In this document: piece after piece, positions 9,651 to 20,969 of the stretch
Layout of the letters: every line of letters starts with the position of its first letter
Position numbering within the stretch: the stretch's first letter is position 1
Assembly (NCBI GenBank): GCA_964006375.1
Contig: OZ023265.1
Coordinates: forward strand, 117,689,858 to 117,753,857
Reading direction: 5' to 3'
DNA from: Tillus elongatus
Taxonomy: Eukaryota; Arthropoda; Insecta; Coleoptera; Cleridae
DNA length: 64,000 bases
Made by a program: the position numbers and the translations under genes
Notes under the pieces: generated by a model
What the model was told of the DNA's origin: nothing
Seen by the model: only the letters and a program-made list of their open reading frames with translations
Databases searched by the model: none

Positions 9651-10580
9651 AATAGTCATTGCATTAATCAAAAAACAGATGCTGAATTTGTGCCAAAAGA
9701 AAATAAATCACTTGTAGTATACACTTCAACAGATTGGAGAAAAAACGCCTCTCAAAGATCATAGCGATATGCCATTTAGGAGTACGCCGAAAGAGTCTTC
9801 ATTTTCAGCACATCTCAAATTTTCTAAGCCAATCAACTCGTCAGACAATAACAAGAAGAGTGAAAGCCTAACAAGTGCCATCTTTTCCAGAGGATGGAGA
9901 AGTTATTGTGAGAAAAAATACCAGGAAAAACGAAACTAAATTGAATCACAAAAGAAGAAAAAATAAGAGAAATTACATTAGACCATTTCTAAAAATCATA
10001 ATAAACCGCCAAAAGTTGTCCAGAAAAGTAAATCAATGCAAATTAAAAAACGGAGTATTCCATGTGCACTCTATGAAGATGTTTTCGAAAGTAACATTGA
10101 AGATAATGAAATGAAAAATATTGTCTGTGACGTCTGTCCGAACTGGTTTCATCTGGGATGCATTCAATTTTCACATATGATTTATGAAGAGGCTGCTAAC
10201 CAAGAATTGAGATGTGCTTCCTGTAGGACCTGAGCGGAGGATGAGTACCTATATCTTTGAGGTATAGATATTTTATGTCTGATATATGAATACTTACTTT
10301 CATTTATCATTAATTTCCTATTTGTTTTCATGTTTACTTTATTACTACATATACGTTCATATTTTATTTCACTTAGATAGTTTTTACTTGAAAGACCAAT
10401 AAATTGTTTGAATTTTCCCCATGTGTTACTATCTAACTACCTAGCCTACCTTCATAATCCCCGACACCCAGTACCTAGGTATGGGTAGGTATCTAGTTTA
10501 CTTATGATCTTATGCGATGGAAAGTGAGGTATCATCGGACACTGTCTCGACTGAGGTACAGTTCTTCTCGGACAGATAGC

Positions 10581-11303
10581 CGAGAACTAGTCAGGTGATG
10601 TCTGAGAACAGGAAAACTGCTCCTTTTTCATATTTTATATTATTGCTTTGTTTTATTAAATGTCATTTTAACCATCGCAAACAATAGTCAATATTAAAGA
10701 CTCGGAACAGTACACTATAAAATAATCCTTGGTTTAGATATTTTTTTTAATAGTTTAATTTCCCGGTACCCTTAATTGTCTGACAATAGGACCTTTGACC
10801 CTATTCCTTGAAATTATTCACCTACATAATAATGACACATTAAAATAATTTGCATACAAAAAAATATTGATACAATAGATGTGTGAGATTTACAATCAAT
10901 AATTTTTTTAAATGTATTTAGAATGTTGTAGATTTTATTGATATATGCTTCATTTTGTTAAATCATTTAATGAGATCTCATAAACATATTATAGCAAAAC
11001 TGGTCAACAGTAGAAACTAGTTTCAGTCTGGCTACTGAAAAATCTAGTAGCTATGATTACGCAAAACTATAGCAACCCACTGAGTTCAACCATTGGAACA
11101 CAACATTTTAGCATTCGAAACATTTCGCCAGGTCAGAATGATAATTAATTGAATTATCTAAAATAGTCGGTGGGTCAGTAGGTCTTGACCAATCACAAAA
11201 CAAAGCAAATATTTATTTTGTCACATTAAATGTGCAATTTCTAAAAAAAAAAAAAGATTTTGGAGCAGATGCAGTTTGTAAAAAGCAAATATTGCATGAA
11301 ATA
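10581..11303. other. AT-rich spacer, nothing recognised
   Basis: No coding exon, RNA or paired repeat was seen. Confidence 0.3.
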
Positions 11304-11519
11304 TACTGGCCATCAAAAAAACCCGAACACGCTGTAAGACTTGATCAAGTTTAATAAAATTTATAAGTACATGATGTTTACATATTTACATCCCATGCCG
11401 ATAAGTTGGTAAGTAATGCATTGAGAAATAAATTGAATACCCGATACTCTTATTTCACTGGGATGCAAACTTAAAAAAATTATTACATTTTCAAACTGAA
11501 ATATGAAAAAATAACAGAG

Positions 11520-14400
11520 TTATTTATTAATGAGTGGATCCACCGCAGTTTCTTCTTGTATTCGGTGACGAAGGTCCACTAGGTTGTTTGGTGGTTCCGG
11601 TAAATTACCCAGTCGATTGCCAATCATATCCCACACATGTTCGATTTGTGACAAGTCTGGAGAGTGAGAAGACCATGGGAGCAGGGTCAAGTTAGTTTCT
11701 TGTAAGAACCTTGTAGTAACCCTTGCTGTATGAGGCATGCGTTGTCTTGTTGGAAAAGGGGTTAAATTAACCATCGTAGGTATGGCAATGCAACAGGCTG
11801 CAGTACGTTTTGCAGCTTCCCGGAGGAGAACATATGGTCAGCATAGTTTCAATAATTTTGAACAATCTTTGACTTTTGAGTGTTGGCAGATTGTATACCC
11901 CACTGATTCTGCAGAGGATGCTTATAGCTCATTCTTTGATATCGTTCGGTATCATTTTAAGAACAGTTTCCCAGAGGAAACAATCGAGTATTAAGGATGG
12001 TAACACATCAGAGCAAAGGGAGTTCAAGGAGCAAGTACTGTTCTTACATGGTGTTTATAAAATGCACCCTACACCATCGAATAAACACGTTTATGGAGAA
12101 ATAAGGACCAGATACAATTTGCTTTTGAGGCAGTCGAGAGCTCGGGCAGCAACTAAAGATATCCAAAAGTCTGATGATCAAAAACAGTTTGGGAGATTAT
12201 AAATCGTGAAACAGGTAGGAGTAAGATCTTGAATTCTGAAACTAATATATCAGCAAATGCATTTAATGTAAAATTTGTACATCCCATGCCGAGAGGTTGG
12301 TAAGTAATCTTATTTCAATGGGGTGCAAAGTCCAGCGAACAATTTTTTTATGAAATAAGTTGAGGAGGATGTCATCGGGAATGCTTTAAATAAATTTAAA
12401 AACACAAAATCAAAAGATATATTTGGTATGGATACCTATATCATTAAGAGGTCTAGGGATTTATTACTCTGCCAGTGGCACATATCTTTAATCCCTGCAT
12501 CACACAGGGTTGCTTCTCTGCGTTAATGAAATGTGCGAAGGTACTTGCCTTTTTGAAAGGGGGACTGCAGTGATCCTGGCAATTTTAGGCAGGTTTCAGT
12601 TTTGCCGATACTCTCAAAAATCTTTAAATTCCTTATTTTACAACAACTTTATAGTTACTTTCAGGATAACAATCTATTCTATCAACATAAGTGTGGTTTT
12701 CACAAGAGATGCAGCATTGCAGATGCGATATTGTATCTTCTAGAGATGGTAAATTATGTTTTTGATCAGAGAAAACAGTGCTGTGCAGTTTTTGCCGACT
12801 TAACAAAGGCATTTGATTGTGTCTCGCACAAAATATGTTTGACAAAGTTGAGTCATTGTGGTATTAGGGGAACCTGTCTGGAGTTGCTTCAGTCATACCT
12901 TAATAATAGAACATGAGAGAGTTTTTCACGGGCCACTTCTGTTTATCATATAAATGATCCTCCCCTATTATTCCTCATGGAGCAGAATAGCAACAGCCCT
13001 CTTTCCGGATGACACAACATTTATTATCACTGGTGATTCTGGTAGCGATGTTGTTGAGACAGTGGATCATGTTCTTCGTGAGGTGGGAGCTTGCTTTAGT
13101 GATAATGAACTGTTCCTCAATGACGATAAAACAGCTTTCATCCATTTTCATGCCAGTGTAACTTCTAAAGAGTTGAAGTCTGCTAGGAAACTTGTTAAAT
13201 AGTATGCTAGCCTCATCAGTGTATGCAGCGCAGAGGATTTCTGCAATGGCTGAATCTGAGGCAGCTTTCATCACCTATCATGGGTTGTTTTACTCACATC
13301 TGAATGAATGTTGCTTGCATGGGGAAATGCAGCGAGCATACACTCAAATGGATCTTTGTGTTGCAGAAAGCAGCTGTCAGAGGTGTTGTCGGGGCGGGTT
13401 GCTCTGCCCACTGTAAACCCATCTTTCAGGGACCTAACATAATGTCACTATAGTCAATGGTCGTTTAGGTGAGAGAGTAAAGTAAAAGTTTTGACACACA
13501 CGCTGAAGTGAATAGTTATAACACCAGACATAAGAGATAATTTAATCCAACCGAGACATCGTCTAAGGTAAACTAAAGTCGACTTTTTTTAATGCACTCC
13601 GAAGGTGCTTAAAAAATGAACCTATCAATAAATTCACAACAATTATTAGAGATTTTTTAATACAGGCCTGTCTATACAGAACAGTCGAATATTTTAAAGT
13701 GGTGCAGCAGTTTAGATTCTCGACGCATTTTTTTTGTGATTAGATATTGCTGTGTGTTTTATATTTTCATATATTTTTGTTGATTTTTTTATGCACATGG
13801 TGATTTTGCATTTACGTGTACTTGATGTATAATTATTTGTTTTGACTGGCCAATTTCATTTTTATGTGTGATCTTGTGCCTAATAAAGCTATTCAATTGT
13901 ACTCTATTCTACACTCAATTTTCTATCGATAAAAGATTTTATCGCACCCCATACCATCACACCGTCGTGTAAGTGCCACATGTCATTCCACAGCAAATTA
14001 TAAATTTCTGCGTTCTCAAAGTAATCGGGACTCGTCAGAGAACACAACACGATTCCATCACAATTTTATGTGCCGTTACACCACTCAAGCCAAGCAGCAT
14101 GATGTCGAGGTGTTAGTGGGAAACATAGAAATGGTCTATATGAACGAAGCCAAAAGCGTGTATTCTGAGAAATAGCGTTGCTATATATACTCTGTTTTAA
14201 AACTCTTAACCAAGCATTTCCAATCGACCGTGTTCTGGAAACTCTGTCTTCCAAAGTCGCAATAACTCAAATGACGATCTTCCCATGTGGAATTTGCTAG
14301 AGGTCTTCCGGATCCATGATGGCGGTTATGGATTCCTTTTTCAGACCACCTGGACCAACACTAACACTATCGACATGCTGCATCCCATGCGGTTGGAAAC
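11520..14400 (-). pseudogene. Tc1-like transposase, two halves interrupted
   Basis: Reading on the - strand, the upstream half (about 14360-13905) has PLTPRHHAAWLEWCNGT and later DGVMVWGAI, i.e. the region around the first catalytic Asp of Tc1 DDE enzymes. The downstream half (about 11815-11520) has VALPYLRWL, a decayed QQDNA.PHTARVTTRFLQE and LPWSSHSPDLSQIEHVWD, the second Asp and C-terminal block. The two halves are adjacent in the family protein, so the roughly 2.1 kb between them is an insertion. Stops and shifts break both halves. Tc1 enzymes cut and paste their element at TA sites; this copy cannot. Confidence 0.75.
11820..13905 (+). mobile_element. Jockey/CR1-group non-LTR relic (family E) inside the Tc1-like element
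   Basis: The linker region (about 11880-12200) is followed by reverse transcriptase: LPILSKIFKFLILQQL, KCGFHKRCSIADAILYL, FADLTKAFDCVSHK (12602-12916), then a decayed ADDTTF block and LNDDKT near 13010-13140. A C-terminal region reads VLQKAAVRGVV in shifted frame near 13360-13400. The right end is a TTCTATTCTA-like tail after AATAAAGCTATTC (about 13880-13905). Stops, shifts and a lost GVPQGS motif show decay. The same C-terminal block occurs on the - strand at 42790-43050. The left boundary is approximate and no target duplication was recognised. Confidence 0.65.
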
Positions 14401-14502
14401 TAGACATGATGAGTTAATAAATTGAGCACAAATAGCTACTAAATATTACCTCAAAATGAAATAAACACAAATTTAAGGATTTAATTTTTTTATAAAATAA
14501 AA

Positions 14503-14783
14503 TTAAAAAGTACACAACTATTAAAATTGTTTGTCCGTATTGTTATCATTTCTTATTTGACACAAAACAGGGTAGGTATATGACCTTTATTGCAATTGAT
14601 TGACTCTTACTGCGTGTGTTCTGATTTTTTGGAGTCACAACATTAAAAAATGCACAACTATTAAAATTGTCTGTATTGTTATCATTTCTTATCTGACACA
14701 AAACAGAATAGTACCTATGGAAAACTTTATTGCAATTCCTTGACTCTTTCTGCGTGTTCTGATTTTTTTGAAACTCAGTAGTA
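14503..14783. repeat. Tandem duplication of the Tc1 right terminus (about 141 bp x 2)
   Basis: Two copies, 14503-14643 and 14644-14783, share ACACAACTATTAAAATTGT, TTGTTATCATTTCTTAT, a TTTATTGCAATT block and the terminal GTGTTCTGATTTTTT stretch. Both end in the Tc1-like terminal repeat, so one end was duplicated in place. Confidence 0.75.
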
Positions 14784-14924
14784 CATTTCCTTTTAAACTA
14801 CAGGATTTTTATTTTTGCAACTTTTGCTGGTGCTATAACTAACAATTTTTTCATGTAACCATATTCTTATGAGAATTCGACTGCTTTTTTTTACTTTTAA
14901 GGTTTCTGGGCAGTTAAAGTTTAC

Positions 14925-15260
14925 CTTAGAGCCTCGGTTGTTCAGTGATAAGAACGTGTGCCTCTGAACTGAAGGGTACTCCCTTCAGTTTTTCAATATA
15001 TACTGTACAATTGACATCAACCGAGGTTGTGGCATTGTATTTGAGCAAGTTGAATGTCTGTACGTTCCGCCCTTCGGAAGGGGCGTAAAGCCGTTGGTCT
15101 CGTGTCCATGCGATATTGGCCACGTTAAAGGGGATATTACAGAAAGGCAGGGGTTCGGTAAAATGTCTAGGATAGTGAGGTGAAACTGCTTACTAGCGTC
15201 GGTGATTGGCCATAGTCGCGGAAATAGGCCGACATTAAAGAAATAAAACACACACACGTT
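14925..15260 (+). mobile_element. tRNA-derived SINE
   Basis: The head, near 14930-14980, has an A-box-like GGTTGTTCAGTGATAAGA and reads like a Leu/Ser-type tRNA 5' half. The body contains ACGTTCCGCCCTTCGGA, GGGGCGTAAAGCCGTTGGTC, and near the 3' end CGTCGGTGATTGGCCATAG and CGGAAATAGGCCGACATTAA, followed by an A-rich tail. Parts of the body recur at 55785-55915 with 57340-57425, and on the - strand at 39436-39510. The B box is not clean. Confidence 0.6.
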
Positions 15261-15828
15261 TACCTTATCCTGTAAATAACCCATAAATAAAAATTTAGTG
15301 CTGGTACTGCAATATCTATAGAATGGGGGAGCCACTCACCGTCTCCGTTTTTTAAATGAGTCTGCCATAATATAGTTCACTATATAATTAGAGCGAGTTA
15401 ACGAAAACTTCGGGTTAAAACTCAGACACATCGGGCAACACTAAGTGCCTCCACAGTTGAATCGCCAACTGTTTAGGGGAATTACATATTTCGAATTATT
15501 TTAACATCGTCTAGCATGTGCAATCTATCACACCAAAGGTCACTTTTGAGTTTAAAAAAAAAGTAATATGCGTGCGTCAAAATTGGCTTGGCAGTTTTTT
15601 CACTTCCAAACCACCAGATTTCTATAGGTACGGAATAAAAAACAGTAGGAGGCAATAGTAAATGTAATACATTTTCAATTAATTATGTATTTTGTGTACT
15701 AACCAAAAATTAAATTATTTAGGATTCAATGATATGCTACAAAATTGAAATTACCTGATATTTCCATAATCAAAATATTCTGTTGAAACGAAAAAATTTT
15801 ATTAAAATAAAAACAGGATAAAACTCCC

Positions 15829-15830
<2 letters not shown>
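15261..15830. other. AT-rich spacer, nothing recognised
   Basis: No coding exon or repeat partner was seen. A possible AATAAA on the - strand at 15797-15802 could end the 3' UTR of the unrecognised gene to the right, about 520 bp after its stop. Confidence 0.3.

Positions 15831-15924
<94 letters not shown>
15831..15924. repeat. (TA)n microsatellite
   Basis: A 94-bp TA run, possibly within the 3' UTR of the small - strand gene. Confidence 0.97.
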
Positions 15925-15927
<3 letters not shown>

Positions 15928-15969
15928 AAGATTCATTAAAAAACAAAAAATACGTCATTTTTTTAATGC

Positions 15970-16045
15970 ATACAGACTACTTCTCTGGCTTCACTGCGTA
16001 TGTAGTGTGGACCAGTTTCACCAAGTAAGGGCAACAACAATCAAT
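15970..16045. repeat. Inverted partner of 21413-21500, flanking the unrecognised gene
   Basis: The stretch with ACCAGTTTCACCAAGTAAGG and GGCAACAACAATCAATGA has a near-perfect inverted copy at 21420-21465. A neighbouring CTTCTCTGGCTTCACTG block is present at both sites in the same orientation, so one copy has a small internal inversion. Together they bracket the two-exon gene. Confidence 0.7.
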
Positions 16046-16320
16046 GAGAATCAGTTATTTTGTTTTAAATACTGAACTTTTGAAGGAGCAAAATCAATGC
16101 AAAAATATAAGTTATCCACTCCTTTAGGAATGTTTTATAAAGTAAAATGCCCTGTACACATTTCATCAAACAATGTTGTGGATTTTAATTTGTAAAATAT
16201 TAGTAGGATATAAAAATTAAACAGAAAACTTGTAAATACACATAAGTAGTATGTTATAAAGAAAAACAATTCATATAAATAAATATTTAAAACCAGTAAA
16301 GAATTCAGTATGTCAGTTTA

Positions 16321-16539
16321 TCATATTTTAGATTTCTTGCTATTCTTCCACAACCACTTTCGGCAGTCTTTCTTCCATCTTTGTGCTATATCACTAGCTG
16401 TGTATTTCTGTCCATTATATTGCAAGATGGTTTCTTTGACATAATATGTCTCGTTAGTGATGGTATTTACTGTTGGTATACCAGTTTTATCATCTCCTTC
16501 ACATTCATGTTCACAAAAGTATCGATTTGTTGGTGTTAT
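16321..16539 (-). CDS. Unrecognised host gene, terminal coding exon
   Basis: On the - strand a good acceptor (TTTTCCTTTAAG) precedes an exon of 219 bases that starts in phase 0 and ends in TGA, giving 72 residues. The protein reads ITPTNRYFCEHECEG, then an acidic linker, TNETYYVKETILQYNGQKY and TASDIAQRWKKDCRKWLWK, with a basic SKKSKI end. It has a CxxxC pair but no domain that I can name. Codon use and the clean frame look like a host gene rather than a transposon. It joins in phase with the exon at 20775-20969 across a 4.2-kb intron, giving 137 residues if no exon lies between. Function is unknown; the pattern of a short acidic start and a basic Trp-rich end suggests a small intracellular protein. 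Confidence 0.55.
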   Translation of the reverse strand: MTPTNRYFCEHECEGDDKTGIPTVNTITNETYYVKETILQYNGQKYTASDIAQRWKKDCRKWLWKNSKKSKI

Positions 16540-17050
16540 CTTAAAGGAAAAGTATCAGTTATTCAATCATGTAACACTTGAAAGCTACACATACATTGTC
16601 TGCTGAAACTGTTTTTATGAGGGATAATAATAATAACTATTTAGCTTTGCACTTTATAATTTTTTTGACAGGAAGAATAATTGTTTACTTATTGTTATAT
16701 ACCTCCTAATTAATTTAAATCTATAAGTTAAACTATCACTTTAATCTAATAATAATAAATTTATTTATCAACTCGTTTACAAAATATACCATAATAAGAC
16801 TTATATAATTAAACAACATAACCCATGATAAACAGAATTTTAATCTCACAGAGGTACAATTACCTGTATATGAGGTGACAACACCGTTTCCAACAATATC
16901 TTTAGTGTTTAATAAATCTGCTGATCAGTCGCGAAAATGTTGCACAAACAAATTAATACATTATACATAGATCAAAAATTTCATATAAAAAACAGCACTG
17001 CATACCAAAATTAAAAACACCATCCATTTTTTCAAACTTTTCTTAATTTT
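16540..17050. other. Intron sequence, nothing recognised
   Basis: AT-rich, with no repeat partner seen. It lies inside the intron of the unrecognised gene. Confidence 0.3.
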
Positions 17051-17059
17051 TTTTAGTGA

Positions 17060-17173
17060 ATTTTCTTTAAAAAAATTCAATAATGAGGAGATCACAACTT
17101 TCGAATTTTGACAACATTTCTTCAAATGAGGGTGAACTAGACCCCCTAGATCACATATCCATGGTCAGTTTCA

Positions 17174-17235
<62 letters not shown>

Positions 17236-17700
17236 GGAAAGAAAAGTACACTATGCTCTCATGAATGGCAGGGTTGATTTTTCTTCCTTTTAATTAGGCA
17301 AACTGATGTCAGTGCAGGTCAGGAAGGTCAGTTGGGAGGATTGTGTGTAAACAGCACGCAGGGAGATCTTTTAATTCGTTATTTAAAATATTTTGCAAAG
17401 TGCGCATGATCAATGCAACTGAGTTTTTACTGTTTCGAGACGCTCGTCATAATAGTGTGATAATCATGTGCACTTCCCAGAATATTTTAAGTAACGAAAT
17501 AACACACGTGTATATATATATATATAGTGTGTGTGTGTGTGTCACACCGATAACTTAAAAATTAATGGACCGATTTTGATAAAATTGGGTGGGTACCTTC
17601 CTTTTGCAAATGACTTAGACAAGTTCGTTAGCCAAGAAAATAGGACCAGTTTTTCCCACAAAATTTTGTGTTTTCTGTTGGAAATTTTTAATATCTAACT
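17060..17700 (+). repeat. Fragment of the (TA)n-bearing dispersed repeat family
   Basis: The left block (17085-17170: ATTTCTTCAAATGAG, CCCCTAGATC) matches 23450-23560, 25040-25140, 49800-49905 and 60005-60115. A TA array follows at 17180-17230. After a gap, the block after the TG run (17540-17640) has CGATAACTTAAAAATTAATG and TTTTGATAAAATTGG, the theme that follows the TA arrays at 23655 and 58797. Confidence 0.65.
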
Positions 17701-18990
17701 AGAGCGAAACCGGTCTACGGTTCTAATTGTGGTGATAATACATCTTGACTTACATACTTTGTCCCTATATTGGGGAATAAATGGACCAGGGCTTACAATT
17801 TACTAAATTGTTAGTTGGTTATATACAGTCTCTATTTTCTAACATTCTGTGTTATTTGGAGCTGCCGTGACAACATACTATTTGGTTCCGCAACGTGTAA
17901 CAACGTGTCTTCCATCTCACTTAGTTTTAGAGGCTGTCTGCCATAGCCGTATTATAACTTTATAGGTGTATTTTGGCTGCAAATAGTATGCCGTACTGAC
18001 GAGTTCTAATGAGAGTGAAACCGATCTACGGTTCTAATTGTGGTGAGAATACATCTAGCCCTACATACTGTCCTTATATTGGGGAAGAAATGGGCCAGGG
18101 CTGACAATTTACTAAATTGTTAGTTGGTTGTATACAGTCTCTATTTTTTAACACGCTGTGTTATTTGAAGCTGCTGTGACAACATAGTACTTGGTTCTGC
18201 AATGAGATGGCGACACGTGTAGTTAGTTTTGGGAGGATGGCTACCATAGCCGTATTACTTTATAGGTGTATTTTCGCTGCAATTAGTATGCTGTACTGAC
18301 GAGCTCTAATTAAAGCAAAACCAGTCTACGGTTCTAATTGTGGTGAGAATACATCTAGCCTTACATACTTTGTACGTATATTGTGGAAGAAATAGGCCAG
18401 TGCTGACAATTTACTAAATTGTTAGTTGGTTGTATAGTCGCTATTTTTTAACATTCTGTGTTATTTGGAGCTGCTGTGACAACATAGTACTTGGTTCCGC
18501 AACGAGATGATGACTCGTGTAAAAACGTGTCTGACATCTCACTTAATTTTGGGAGGCTGGCTACCACAGCCGTATTACTTTATAGGTATATTTTCGCTGC
18601 AATTAGTATGCTGTACTGCTGAGCTCCAATTAGAGAGAAACCGGTCTACGGTTGTAATTGTTGTGAGAATACATCTAGCCTTACATACTTTGTCTCTATA
18701 TTGGGGAAGAAATGGTCCAGGGCTGGCAATTTACTAAATTATTAGTTGGTTGTATACAATCTCTATTTTTTAACATTCTGTGCTATTTGAAGCTGCCGTG
18801 ACAACATACTACTTGCTTCCGCAACGAGATGGCGACATGTGTAAAAACGTGTCTTACATGTCACTTAGTTTTGGGAGACTGACTATCATAGCCGTATTAC
18901 TTTATAGGTGTATTTTCGCTGCAATTAGTATGACTGACGAGCTCTAATTAAACGAAACCGGTCTACGGTTCTAATTGTGGTGAGAATTAA
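17701..18990 (+). repeat. Satellite-like tandem array, units of 300-320 bp
   Basis: Four full units and part of a fifth begin near 17701, 18011, 18311, 18631 and 18950. Each starts with GAAACCGGTCTACGGTTC or a close variant, then TAATTGTGGTGAGAATACAT, GACAATTTACTAAATTGTTA, GTGTTATTTGGAGCTGC, and ends with TTTATAGGTGTATTTTCGCT and GAGCTCTAAT. The same unit occurs singly at 45297-45530. The array lies in the intron of the small - strand gene. Confidence 0.92.
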
Positions 18991-19249
18991 TCTAACCTTA
19001 CATTAAATAAATATGTTCTTTTCTGTCATGTGTAATAGAAATATAGGCATGCTCTATTTGTGGGATGGCAGAGAAACAAAATAAAAATCGTACCAAAATA
19101 CTCATATCTCTATTTCTGGTTTAAAAAAGTGTCTGTTTCTAAAGGCTGTTTTTTGCCACTACACCTTCAAAAATTAATTAATTCACGCTATTTCAGCCTT
19201 GGATATTTAATTATCCATCTTTTTTAATTGACTTTCAATCTGCTAAAAA

Positions 19250-20290
19250 CCAATGACCTGGTATCATGAGACAAATGGCCACATAACCTAGGAGCTATAA
19301 AAGCTAACACATCTCTATCCCAGAGTTTTGTCAATCTTTGGGACTTTAAATGTCAGCCTTTCCCTGTATATTGTGCAGTATTTCAATAATTTAATACCTA
19401 TTTGTCATAATTTGGGGATTTTTATGCAGCCATATATGTAATATGTTTTTTTGCGTAGATCCATTATTTTAGTTCTCTGTACAACAGACCAGTTGGATAA
19501 TTTAATGATTTATTATACATTATCGTAAGGAATCTGTTTTGGATCATTTCTTGGTTCTTCATCTGCGAATCCAGAGCTCAACCCCACCCCACAATTCCGT
19601 AATATATAAAAGACACAATCAGGACATAGTACAGATTTTTCATGACACTTAAATGAAAAATGACCTTTAATTGCCCAAACATAAACAATAAACTGAGAAG
19701 TTTCGAGACCAATTAATTAGTTATTTTTTACCATCCCATCTTAAATGTGAATCTATCTTTATTCCCAAATATTTTTAACTACCAGCTGACTTAATTTTAA
19801 TATTTGATTTTGGATTTCCAATAATCAGTTTATCGTGGATACATTACAAGAGAACGGAACAAACTTTGTTTTCTTAAAATTCATGATCAAAAGATTTTCA
19901 TCAAACCAGCCTGTAATCGGCAATAAATCATATTCAATATACTACCGCAGAATGTCACAGAAGTCCGATTTGTAAATTACAGCAGTGTCATCTGAGAAGG
20001 CTGCTACATCTCCTACCAATGGCAGCAAATGTAAGCTATTTATGTAAATAGTGAAAAGATTGGTGCCAAGTACTGAGGTACACCACAGTCAAAAATTTGT
20101 GGTACACTGTATTTATCCCTTACCTTAGTTATATGTACCCTAACCGTCAAGTAGTAGCTTCTCATCAGAGAGAATGCAGGAATGCAGTACCCCTGAAACT
20201 CATGTCCTACAGGCACATCAGCAGCCTGTCGTGGTTGACGCTGTCAAACGCTTTATCCACATCTAATAATACACCTATCATACATTCACA
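19250..20290 (-). mobile_element. Jockey/CR1-group non-LTR relic, reverse transcriptase region
   Basis: On the - strand the region around 20280-19960 reads a decayed LLDVDKAFDSVNHDRL motif A and a GVLGTNLFTIYIN-type block, then AAFSDDTAVIYKSD near 20000-19970 (motif C as SDDT). Around 19800-19500 follows a KYLGIKIDSHLRWD-like block and a LWGGVELW-like block. Several stops and shifts are present. It sits in the intron of the small gene. No ends were resolved. Confidence 0.6.
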
Positions 20291-20774
20291 ATATCTAAGT
20301 ACTGGGCCAAACGTAAATTTAAAAAATATTTCACAAAGTGTGATATGCAATCACGAAATGTCAAAAGATTGGTATCATGCTCAAAGAGTAGGAAAGGAAC
20401 AGCTGCGAAAGCTATGACAGAGCTAAAATGAAACTATATTGGACACATTGCAAGAGATCAAGATGGAGAATGACCCAATATTAAGCTGAGACCATATTTT
20501 AGAATAATATCTTGGGGAGTTCGATTAACAAGACGGCAGAAATAAAAAAATGTTTGAGACAGATGCGAGTCAGGGAGATAAGAATCAAAACATGGCAGCG
20601 ATTTAAAAAAGGCTGTCTCGAAATAGACCAAAAAAGTACACTTTTGTATAAATCTCATAGTTTCTTTTTAGCATTTTTATTATCAAAGCTACTCACTTAA
20701 TGTATATAAACATATTCTATAAAATTACTGCTTTAGCAATGAAAAAGTATTTAAGACATATTTTTTTTACTCAC

Positions 20775-20969
20775 TTGTCCCATCTGTTTTTCAGAATCAA
20801 TATACTTCAAGTCTGACATTGTGCCAGTACACGATCTTGCTTCCCTTAGAGTTAAATTTGGGAAGCAACTAGTGACTCCTGTGATACCAGTGGTAGAAGC
20901 ACACCTTCTAGGAGCTAAATTCTTTGATTTTGTTATAAGATTTTTTATTTCGTCATCATTGTCACTCAT
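20775..20969 (-). CDS. Unrecognised host gene, first coding exon
   Basis: ATG at 20969-20967 opens a 65-codon exon that ends in phase 0 at a donor reading CAA|GTGAGT. The protein starts MSDNDDEIKNLITKSKNLAP, continues RRCASTTGITGVTSCFPNLT and REARSCTGTMSDLKYID, and ends EKQMGQ. It is acidic at the start and Ser/Thr/Cys rich after. There is no signal peptide or membrane segment. The phase fits the exon at 16321-16539. The region upstream (21000-21400) shows no clear promoter. Because the match is based only on splice signals and phase, an intervening exon cannot be excluded. I do not recognise the family. Confidence 0.5.

Larger units (their letters stand above)
7351..10233 (+). pseudogene. 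Pogo-type DDE transposase with C-terminal PHD finger, broken
   Basis: The start at 7351 follows a good splice-acceptor-like CTCTTTCAG. The N-terminus has a psq/CENP-B-like helix-turn-helix (LSSIIDRKLGVREASKQFDV, then KTGPNPIMTIEGEQRI..W). A DDE region follows: RIFNGNESGFSLCPK, LTVIVILNANG.P, and after an interruption ILLIDAHVPH and a TTHILQPAD-like stretch in shifted frame. The C-terminal part (9282-9764) carries four diverged 29-residue repeats built on IQPTEG..SDLIKEFKITPEK. The end (about 10060-10230) is a PHD-like finger with CDVC..WFHLGC...CASC. Stops, frameshifts and a roughly 390-bp insertion with a TA array make it non-functional. Pogo transposases fused to PHD fingers are known in insects; the internal repeats are unusual. 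No host gene in this area explains it. Confidence 0.75.
7081..10580 (+). mobile_element. Pogo/Tigger-like DNA transposon relic
   Basis: The decayed transposase is flanked by inverted copies of an 11-base motif: CTGTCCGAGAA at 7085-7095 and 7283-7293, and its complement near 10568-10578. These look like subterminal inverted repeats, but the exact termini and target duplication were not resolved. About 390 bp at 8120-8512, including a TA array, has no pogo similarity and interrupts the transposase, so it is probably a later insertion. Confidence 0.6.
11304..14783 (-). mobile_element. Tc1-like transposon, split by a non-LTR insertion
   Basis: The left end starts near ACTGGCCATCAAAAAAACC (11304). 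The right end (14751-14778) is its imperfect complement, reading GCGTGTTCTGATTTTTTTG and on to CAGT, which gives roughly 28-bp terminal inverted repeats with about 75% match. Transposase fragments lie on the - strand inside both halves. A non-LTR element separates the halves, and the right terminus is itself tandemly duplicated. Without the insertion the element would be about 1.4 kb, typical of Tc1. Confidence 0.7.

Noticed and set aside
17701..18990. CRISPR-like regular repeats
   Set aside because: Units are contiguous and about 310 bp with no short repeat-spacer structure. This is a eukaryotic satellite.
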